A stretch of DNA of 64,000 nt, taken from assembly GCA_019448385.1 (NCBI GenBank), contig JAGTXO010000073.1, positions 1-64,000 on the forward strand, given 5' to 3'. Numbering within the stretch: the stretch's first letter is position 1; the number at the start of each line of letters is the position of its first letter. This stretch comes from Diacronema lutheri. Taxonomy: Eukaryota > Haptophyta > Pavlovophyceae > Pavlovales > Pavlovaceae. The translations under genes were made by a program, and so were the position numbers. The notes beneath the pieces are model-generated. The model was given only the letters and a program-made list of their open reading frames with translations. It made no database searches and was not told the DNA's origin. Shown here in pieces: positions 42,274 to 50,649 of the stretch.

Positions 42274-43300
42274 CTAGCTGCCGCCCGAGCGAGGCAGCAC
42301 GGCCACCACAGGGAGGCCTGCGAGCACCGCCATGGGCTGGGCGAGGAGGCGCTCGGACGACCGCGCGTAGATCGACGCCGACGACGGCGACGCCCATCGG
42401 CCAACGCGCTGGACGAGGTGTAGGGACACACCGGCGGCGAACAGCGCCGTGGCCGCGCCGATGCGGAAGCTGTGCGCGGAGTACGCACGCGCCTCGCCCG
42501 GCGGCACGACGAGCGCAAGGCAGTGCGCGAGGAGAGCGTCGAGCCACGGTTTGGCGAGACACGCGCCGCTGGTGTCACCGAAGAGCCATGTGTCGAGCGC
42601 CGGCTGGCGCGCGACGAGCAAGTCGGCGAGGTAGCGCGCGGCGTCAAGCTCGCCGCCGAAAGGGATGACTGTGGGCGAGTCGCCCCAGCGCGTGCCTGTT
42701 TGGTCGGTCTTGGACACGCCGGGCGTCACGGAGACCCCGTCGGCGCGCACGTGGACCGCAGCAGCGCGCAGGCGAAGCGCATCGCCGGCGCGTGCGGAAG
42801 AGAGCCAGAGGAAGGCGTAGAAAGCATGAGCGGCACCGAACGGGGGCGACGACCAGTCGATCGCGACACCGCGAAAGAAAGTGCCCTGACCGGCGGCGAG
42901 GAAGTCGAGGACGAGCAGCAGCGTGAGCGGGCGCTTGCGGCGCGCGAGAAGCGTAGCCGCACCGCCGGCGGCGGCGAGCCGCCGTTCGAGGCCCGCCTTA
43001 AGACGACCGGTGGCGCTTTCCGAGGCGACGGGGTGACCGCGCAGGCGGAGCTCGCGCTTGACGCCGAGGACTGAGAGCAAGGCGGAGTCCGGCTTGAGCT
43101 GGGCCCCAAATGAGCGCGCGCGCATCGTGTCGTAGCGCCAGAGCATGAAGCATGCGAGGTGCTCCGGTGTGGGCGTGAGGAGAGGCGCCGCGTGCGCGGC
43201 GCAAAACTGCTCCCGATGCGCCCAGTGGCGTTTGTCGGCGCGCGCGGTGCTGGGCGCACGCGTGCCTTCGGCCGTGAGTTCCACAGCACGCGCCGAGAGA
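42274..43300 (-). other. tyrosine recombinase region of the retroelement
   Basis: Motifs of the YR fold are visible: SSARAGDALRLRA (Arg I), AYSAHSFRIGAATALF (HxxR), QRVGRWASPSSASIYAR (GRW and the catalytic Tyr region). The recombinase replaces the integrase of LTR elements and joins a circular DNA copy to the target. It shares an open frame with upstream linker sequence. Confidence 0.75.
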
Positions 43301-43999
43301 GCGGTGAGCGGCGGCCCTGCGATGCGCGCCAGCTCGTGCGCACCGCCATTCGGGCGCAGTGCCGGCGCGAAGGAGTAATGCGCGCCGGGTGCCGAGGCTG
43401 CGCGCCGTGCCGTCGGGAGAACGCGGGGCGTGGGGCTGCCGGCCGCGAGCCCGGCGGCGCGGAGTGCCGTATTGCCGACGGCCCACGCGTATGGCGCGGC
43501 GGCTGGGGAATGCGCGGCAGCGCGTGGCTCACCGCCGACCAGAAGCTCGAGACGAGAGGGCTCGGGCGGCGGGGCGGAATAAAATGTAGGCTCTGGAGGT
43601 GGCGCGCGTTCCGAGGGCGCCCAGACGCGTGGCAGGTGCAGTGCGCCCGCGTGCTGCGGACCAGGGTGCGAGGCTTCGCCGACGCGCACCCCGGCGAGCG
43701 GCACGCGTGGGTTGTGGCGCGCCACGCGCACGCCGCTGGGCTCGGTCGCCGCGCTGGCGGTGTGGCGAGACGCGACGGTGGCGAGCAGGCGCGTCGCAGC
43801 CGCGGGCACGGCGACGCGGCGTGATCGCGCGCGCATCTGCCCGGCGAGGTCGCCGAGGCGAGCGTCGTCAAGGCGGCTCGCGGCGTCGACGCAGGCGTTG
43901 GCTTCCGACGTGATGTACTCGACACACAGCGTGCGCACCGCCGCTCTCGCGCACCGCAGTGTGGGTCGTTGGCGAGGGCCAGGTGCACGACGCGCACGA

Positions 44000-45100
44000 G
44001 CGGCGAGTGCGCGCGGCGCGAGTACACGATGGACGAGACAACAGTGCTGTCGGTGAAAGCGATTGTGGGGAGCTCGCACGTCATCGTATGGAAGCAGACG
44101 ACGCCGGCAAAGAAGGCCACAAAGTCGAGCACGGGCATGGGCAGCGCGAGAGCGGCGATTTCCGGCGGGAAGGCGTGCGCGAAGTAAAAGCCGTGGCAGT
44201 AGCCACCGATGCCCTTTTCGGACGCGTCCGTTGCCCAACAGACGCGCCCGCGTGCGCGCAGCATCGGCCGCAGGCCGACCGGTGACGCTGCAAATGAGTT
44301 GAAAGGGAACGTCGTAAGAACTGCGATCCAGCGAGAGCAGACGTCGCGCAAGTCGGCGGAGACGGTCGCTTGTGCGCCGGGTGACACCGCGTCGAGAGCG
44401 AACGCGTCGTACATGCCGTACTGGTGCGTGCGCGGGAGGTCGAGCGCGCCGACGAAATGCTCAAGCAGCCCCGCCAACTTGCGCAGGTCAGCAAACCTGA
44501 TGGGCGCTTGCCTGACGATTGCGGAAAGGCCGGCGGCGGCCCGCAACACTTTGTCCGCCGGGATGTGCACGCCGGCGAGCGGAAAAGTAAACCCGACGCC
44601 CAGGCTGGTGGTCGTGAGCCCGAACTGGCGCTTGCGCGCGTCCGCGCGCAGAAGGCCAAGTTCGGTGCAAACGTCGGTCCACACGTCGAGCAAACGTTCA
44701 GCGCGGGGCGCGCCGACGGCGAAGGCGTCCGCAGAAAGCAGCGGCCGCACGCTGGAGGACGAAACGACCCGACGCGGCGGGGCGACGCATATGTCCCATA
44801 TGACGCCTCGCGCCGCAGCGTGGAAATCAATCTGGGTGAGGACGAGGGCGCGTTCCGGCGCGCCGCGTTGACGGGGTCCTCGCGCGCAGCGAGCATGTCG
44901 CGTCGTTCGCGTGAGATCCAGGCGCAGAGCGCGCGCGACGCGCGGGGCAGGAGGATGTCCGCCGTGGAGGTCGGCGCGAACGCTGTGAACCGCTCTTCGG
45001 GCTGCGTCGGCGGAGCGGTGTTGGCCGCGTCGAAACGCGCGTCGGACATCGCAAAGGGCGCCTCGTGAAGATCGGCCGGAAGGTTGGGAGCAAGGAGAAG
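44000..45100 (-). other. reverse transcriptase/RNase H region of the retroelement
   Basis: The clearest part is the RNase H-like stretch RVCWATDASEKGIGGYCHGF followed by IAFTDSTVVSSIVYSRRAHS, with the connection region (LRKLAGLLEHFVGALDLPR) before it. This is typical of DIRS/Ngaro polymerases. The upstream polymerase core is poorly preserved in this copy. Confidence 0.6.
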
Positions 45101-46478
45101 AGCGTCGTCCGGCAGGTCGGAATGAACGCCGTAGGCCGGCATGACCGCCGCCCAGTCGCGATACCGCGTCGTGTCGGACAGGGGCTAATCGTGCTGCATG
45201 GACCCGCGAAGTGCGGCTTGTGCGTGCGCAGCTAATTCGCGAGTGGCGGCCGCCGAGCCGGGTGAGCGGCTAGGGAGGAGCGTCGCGCGAGCCGCGCGGG
45301 GCAGCGACGAGGCCGCAGCGAAGTGTGCTTGCGCGCGCCGCACCGACTCCGCCACGCGTAAGACATCCGGCGTCGCTGTGGCGGCGCCGCGCCACAGGCC
45401 GTCGGCGAGAGGCAGGTCGACGTGGACGAACACGGCGTGTACGAGGGCGCCGAGGACGGACTCGGCAGCCCAAGCGGCGCGTGCACCGGCGACGAGGATT
45501 TGCAGGCAAACTGCTTGTGCCCAGCGGAGCGCAAGGTTGCGCGGCAGCGCAGCGGTGGAGCACGGCAGGCGGCCCAGCTCGTCGCAGACGGAATTGTCGG
45601 AGGCAGAGGCGACAAAAAGGATGACGGTCGCGCCGTCGTTCGGGCGGAGCCACGCACACTCCGAAGTGTGAAGAGGTTCGCGCCGGCTTGCGGCGATGAG
45701 CCGGCCGGGGCGCCCTCGAGCACCGCAGCGCGGAGCGTCGGGAACAACGCCACGGCGAATCCGGCGCTGTCGTAAAGGAACTGGTTGCGGTGCGAGTCGC
45801 CGGAAAACAGTGAGACGAGCACTGCAGACAGCCGGGCGACGGAGGTGACGTGCGGGATGAAAAAACGAACCTCCGATAGCGCGAGCGCCAAAAATTCCAC
45901 CGTCGGGCTGAATTTTGGGCGCGGGCGTCGCGCGCAAAGCGCGTCGCCAAGGGCGGCGAGCGAGGCGAGCGCAAACTGGGTGCACGTGACGCCGTCGTCA
46001 GCCCCGTAAGTCGGCTCGGCTAGCTGGGAGACAGCGGAGCGGACGAAAGCAACGGTGGTAAGGCTGCCCGACAGGTCGAGAGAAAGGCGGCGAAGGCTCA
46101 CGGCGAGGCGCGCCCCGGAAGACCACACGCCTGCCCTAGAGAAAGTCACCGGGAGGCCGAAGACGGGGTACGCATCCAAGACGAAAGGGGCAGAGGTGAA
46201 GAGCGACGAAAAAACCGCCGCGGCGAGAGGGGCGGTCGTCGGCCACGGGCCTTCGTCCGAGGCGTACGAGTCTGCCCACGCCAGTGCGGCGACGCGCGCC
46301 GAGTCGTCCAGCGTAAGGCCGAGGATAGAGTGGTCGTCGGCGAGCATCTCCGTGAAGATGCAGAAACCGCACAGGGGGGTATCGAGCGCGAAAGTGGACA
46401 GGGTGTCGGAGCCGGCGAGCACGGAGAGCCGCGCCGACGCGCGAGGACGTGGAGATCCGCAACTCGCCGTAAGTGGAC

Positions 46479-46603
46479 GCGAAGAAAAGTTGCAGAGCAG
46501 GGGGCTCGTCCTCGTGAGGCTCCTCGACTCTGGCAGATGTGCCGGTCTCCGGTTTCCTGCCTGTCCGGATAAAGCTCATTGTTACTGTGTAACAACCTGC
46601 ATT
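46479..46603 (-). repeat. retroelement repeat alpha, outer (5') copy
   Basis: The 5' end of the element on the minus strand, identical or nearly so to 40497-40621. It ends aacctgcatt, 27 bp from the SFR2 stop codon. Confidence 0.85.
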
Positions 46604-46630
46604 TTAGACTCGTCACCCGAACTGAGCCGC

Positions 46631-48741
46631 TCAGCGGCGAGGCCGCACCAGGCCGTCCCACGCGCGGCGCAGCGCCCGCCCGGCGCGGCGCAGCCACGCG
46701 GCGTCGCGCCGCTGGCGCGCAGCCACGTCGCGCTGCACGGCGCCCAGCCACTCGGCCGCGGCCGCCTCGGCGCGCGACATGGCGTCGGACGCATCGCGCG
46801 CCGCGCCCGTGCGGAGCGTCTCGAGCGCGTCGCTCGCGCTCGCCAGCCCAGCGCGCACACCCTCGCTGAGCTCGGCAAGGGCAGCGCGCGCCGCGCGCTC
46901 GCGCTCGCCGAGCTCATCGTCCAGCGCGTGCTGCAGCGTGGACGCGCTCGCCGCCCACGAGCCCGCCAGCCGCTCGGCGAGCTGCTGCCAGTCCGTGGCG
47001 TTCACGCGGCCGAACAAGCGCTGCTCGACCGACGCGGCACGGCCGGCGGCGGGCTCGCGCGCGCCGTAGCGCCAGTCGCGCCTCGAGAAGCGGCGCAGCA
47101 CCGGCTCACTCAGGGCGCCCTTGCCGTCTGCCGCTCGACAGAACGGGCGCAAGGCGCGCCGGCGCGCGTGCGAGCGCACGAGCGCCCACGCGGCCGAGCG
47201 CTGCTCGGCGGTCACGTCGGCGGCGCGCGCGATCGCGCCGAAGAGCTCGTAACTGGCGCGCGGCTCGCGCGCAAGTCCGGGCGGCGCATCTGTCCGGTTC
47301 ATCGCGACAAGCCCAAACTTTGGGCAGTACCCGTCCGCCCATTCAAGGTTGTCAGTGATCGTCCAAAAGACGTAGGCGCGCACGGGCACGCCCACGTCGA
47401 TCGCGGCGCGCACGGCGAGCAGGTGCTCGACGAGGTACGCTGGTCGGAGCACGTCGGTGGAGTCGGCAATCCCGTTCTCCGTGATGAAGATTGGAACGCC
47501 AGCGTACCGCTTGCCAAAGGCGACGAGCACGCGGAAGAGGCCGTCGGGGTAGATGGCGCGCCCTGCCTCGGAGTACTCCTCCGACGCGACGAGCGCGACC
47601 GACGCGCCGTCGAGGATCTCCTGCCCGTAGTAATTAATCCCGATGCTAGATGTGCGTACGGGCGGGGGTTGCAGGCGCAGCCGGCGTGAGCGCACACCGC
47701 GCCGGCGGCGCGCACGCACGCGATGGGACCGCGCACCATCGCACATCGCACGGGCGCCGCGCGCGCGCACAAGTCCGAGGCGTTCGCGATCAGATCTTGG
47801 AAGTGGAACGTGGTGAGCAGCTCGGACATACGCTGCGTCGGCCTGTCGAGGACGGTCTTCGCGTTGTAGCATGGCACGTGGTGCGCCGCGCCGACGCGCA
47901 GGCGTAGGCCGAGCTGCGCGACAAACTCGTGCGCGGCGCGGTGCCCACGCGCCATGTTGGCCATCGCAACCGCATACGCACCCCACGGCGTGAAGCAGCG
48001 AAGTGAGTCGAAGGTGCTCGGCTCGGAGCCGGGCGGCCAGAGGCCGGCGCAGTACGTCAGCATCGCGAAGACGTGCGGCTCGTTCATCGTGATGACCGAG
48101 TGCACCGCGCGCAGCAGCGGCTCGTCCGCCCCGATCGCGCCGAGCACCGCGCGAGCGAAGGTCTCAAAGTGGCGCACCGAGCTGCTGTTCGTCCAGCCCC
48201 CGACCGCGCCCAGCCATGGCGGGAGCGAGTGGTGGAAGAGCGTGAGCATCACGCGCATGCCGCGCTCGTGGCACATGAGCATGATCTCGCGGTAGCGCGC
48301 CCATGCGGCCTGGTCCATCTCGGCCGCGCCGTCGGGGAAGAGCCTCGTCCAATCGGCGCCCATCCGAAAGATCGTCGCGCCCGCGCCGGCCGCGAGGTCG
48401 AGCTCGGCCTCGGGCTCGGTCCAGAAGCGCGTGCGCTCCTCTGGGCGCGCCGTGTTGTTGAAGGCCACCACCCGCCCCGCGCGCGCAAAGTCAAGCCACG
48501 CGTCGTGCAGCGCATCCTCAACGTGCGCGGGCGCCGTCGCGAGCCCAAACTCGAAGTTGTCGCCAAAGTGCGCGATGACCTCGCTGCCGGCCGCCGCAGC
48601 GTAGCGCTCGGGCACGTGCAGCCGCTCGCGGTAGAAGCCGAGCAGGTCAGGCGTCCCGAAATCGGTCGACTCGAACACGCCGAGCGCAGCCGCGTGGCGG
48701 AGAAGGACGAGCGCGCCGACCAGGAGCCCCCGCGACAACAT
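46631..48741 (-). CDS. SFR2: SFR2-type GH1 galactolipid:galactolipid galactosyltransferase
   Basis: In plants SFR2 remodels monogalactolipids of the outer plastid envelope during freezing or osmotic stress. Two exons, 48741-47771 and 47645-46631, with a 125-bp GT-AG intron (47646-47770). Splicing gives DFIGINYYGQE, exactly the SFR2/GH1 sequence. From ATG 48741 a hydrophobic N-terminus (MLSRGLLVGALVLLRHAAAL) is the likely membrane anchor. Signatures: FEFGLATAPAHVEDALHDAW, acid/base ITMNEPHVF, EYSEAGRAIYPDGLFRVL, nucleophile FITENGIADSTDV, YVFWTITDNLEWADGYCPKF and FSRRDWRYG, which SFR2 has and ordinary beta-glucosidases lack. The 661-residue product also has a long helical C-terminal extension. 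The gene is intact. It lies between the retroelement (27 bp away) and the cyclin. Confidence 0.92.
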
Positions 48742-49270
48742 GGACGATTCTCCTTGTTCCCTGCGACGCCACCGTATTTCCGTCCACAGGGTCGACGCCC
48801 TGATTTCGGCCTGATGTTGCGTGCGCCCTTTCGCTCGCTCCGTTTGTCCAGCCTCGGCCCCGTGCGCGCCCCTCCTGCTGACCCGCCTGTAAGCGTCGTT
48901 AGTATTTCCGTCCGCCGCCGTCGTTTCAGTATGAGTACCCCCATATGGGTACGTGTCGTACGAGGGAAGCCCGCGACGTTGCAGTTGCGGTGGGGGGACC
49001 GGCACAGGATCTGTCTGACTCAAGTGTTGGAACAAAACGAGGACGACACACAGAGGCCGATGCAGCTTGCCGTGCCTCGTGCGCACCGACAAACGCTCGC
49101 GCGCGCGACGGCGAGGCGCTGTACGCATCGCGCCCTTTGCTGGGAGCAGCGGGGCGGCGACGGTAGCGTCGGGGTCGGCCAGGCGGCCGCGCTCGCTCGT
49201 GCGGCAGGCGCGCCGTACCCAGCCGTGCGCCGCCGCGGCCGGGTTCGCCTGTGGCACGTGCCGCCGTGCC
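48742..49270. other. 529-bp region: SFR2 promoter and cyclin 3' flank
   Basis: No gene found. It includes the symmetrical site GTACCCCCATATGGGTAC near 48,936-48,953 (gtaccc and gggtac around ccatat), about 200 bp upstream of the SFR2 ATG, a possible regulatory site. Confidence 0.35.
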
Positions 49271-50169
49271 CTAGCTGACGATCGCCGTCTGGTGCATCGC
49301 GTGAAAGCCCATCGCAGCGCGGTAGCGGCTGGACTGCGCGTGCTCCATGGGCATCATATCGACGGCGACGACCGCCGGTTCCGCTTTGCCATGCGCGGCC
49401 GCACCGCCGCCGACGCCGGCGGGCGTGACGGGCGCACAGGGCGGAGGCACGGCGACGTGCGCGGCGAGGACGGCCGCGGCGGGCTTCCAGCGGATCTGGT
49501 CGTAGAGCGAGGTACGGTAGCGCTCGTACTGCTCGGGCGACACGTAGAGCGAGAAGGAGATCATCCGCAGCATCTCCATCTCCAGGTTGTTCACCTCGGC
49601 GTTGGTGATGCCGCCCACACGCGCGTAGTAGGCATTGTTGTAATAGAGGTCGTCAAAGAATTTGGAGGCAAGCATTACGCTGCGCACGCGAGAGCGGTGC
49701 GGACGGCGGCAGACGACCAGGCCGCGCGCACGGTGAGAGTCGGCCGGTGCGGCGCGCATCGCGGCGGCTCGACGGTCGTCCGCGCTCGGGGCCGCACGTT
49801 GGGCCGAGCCGAGCGGCGCGCGCGCGGCGTAGGCGGGGCCGCCCACCTGGTGATGAGCAGGCGGTGGATGTTGAGCGAGGTGATGACAAACTGCGGGTTG
49901 TACTGCACGACGAGGTCCATGTAGATGAGCGCGAGGATCATCGTCTCCTCGGAAATGCCCGCATACTTGAGGATCCGGTCGACGAGGTAGTTGCTGACGC
50001 TGATGGCTGGCGGCTTGGAGGAGTGGAAGGGGGTGATTTCGGCGGGGGAGACGGGCAGCTGGTCGTTTCGATTGACAAGGTCCGTCAGCAGCTGTGCGAT
50101 CACTTGCACGATGCGCTGGGGGCAGCCCGAAGGCGCAGCGGCATCCGGTGCGTGGCTCTGGGCTCCCAT
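49271..50169 (-). CDS. PHO80/U-type cyclin
   Basis: A cyclin of the PHO80-like (P/U-type) group, partner of a Pho85/CDK-type kinase and often linked to phosphate signalling. Two exons, 50169-49847 and 49679-49271. The 167-bp intron (donor CAG|GTGGGC, acceptor GCGCAG|CGT) joins NIHRLLIT to SVMLASKFFDDLYYNNAYYA without breaking the conserved helix. The N-half has RIVQVIAQLLTDLVNRNDQ, SVSNYLVDRILKYAGISEE and LIYMDLVVQYN. The C-half has VGGITNAEVNNLEMEMLRM and ISFSLYVSPEQYERY. These are the hallmark blocks of the family. 243 residues, intact. About 480 bp from the divergent NOM1 gene. Confidence 0.9.
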
Positions 50170-50649
50170 GCTGTGGGGCTGCGCGCGCGCGACGCGCGCG
50201 CATTGTGGATCGGGCGGCGCGGCGAGTGGTGATGCGAGCGGGCCGGGTGGTGGCGCGCATCGCACCGCGCCGCCGCACCGCGCCGCGCGGGCCACGCGAA
50301 CGCGCCCGCCGCGCATGGCCGCAGGGTGGCGCGGCGCGCACCGTGCTCGACGACCCGCAAATCTGATCAGGCCACTCGCCTGAGCTGCTCCTCCCGCTCT
50401 TCCAACTCCTGTGTGCCGTCCAGCCCTCAGTTCATACAGCAACTCCTCGTCGTTTGCGCGCGGCTCGACCTCCGCACCGAGTTCCTTGGGTCCGAGTAGC
50501 GCCCGTGTGCTGGTGGTGTCGTGGAGGAGCAGGGACACACCCTCCTCCGGTTCTCCGGGGCAAAATGGCTCTGAAAATCCAGTGTCGGGGCCGCGTGGAC
50601 ACGGGTCCGGGCGGCCTCGCTTTTTGAAGCGAGGCGCGTGGACAGAACG
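50170..50649. promoter_or_regulatory. 480-bp divergent promoter region, cyclin / NOM1
   Basis: Opposed ATGs at 50169 (minus) and 50650 (plus). No gene inside. The part near 50,490-50,600 is less GC-rich than the surroundings. No clear core promoter motif. Confidence 0.4.

Larger units (their letters stand above)
40311..46603 (-). mobile_element. Ngaro/DIRS-like tyrosine-recombinase retrotransposon with split direct repeats
   Basis: A 6.3-kb element coding on the minus strand. Its ends have the split direct repeat order of Ngaro-type elements: read 5' to 3' on the minus strand, repeat alpha (46603-46479), coding region, repeat beta (40780-40616), alpha again (40621-40497) and beta again (40475-40311). 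Parts: a 5' open region of unknown Gag-like type (about 46,420-45,200), a reverse transcriptase/RNase H region (about 45,100-44,000), a tyrosine recombinase (about 43,300-42,274) and a tandem satellite near the 3' end. The two beta copies differ at about one base, so insertion was recent. The coding part shows a few frame interruptions and the polymerase region looks incomplete. Confidence 0.8.

Noticed and set aside
48931-48960. Strong promoter element in the GTACCC..GGGTAC site
   Set aside because: The symmetry is short and imperfect. It is mentioned in the intergenic entry but not called a promoter.
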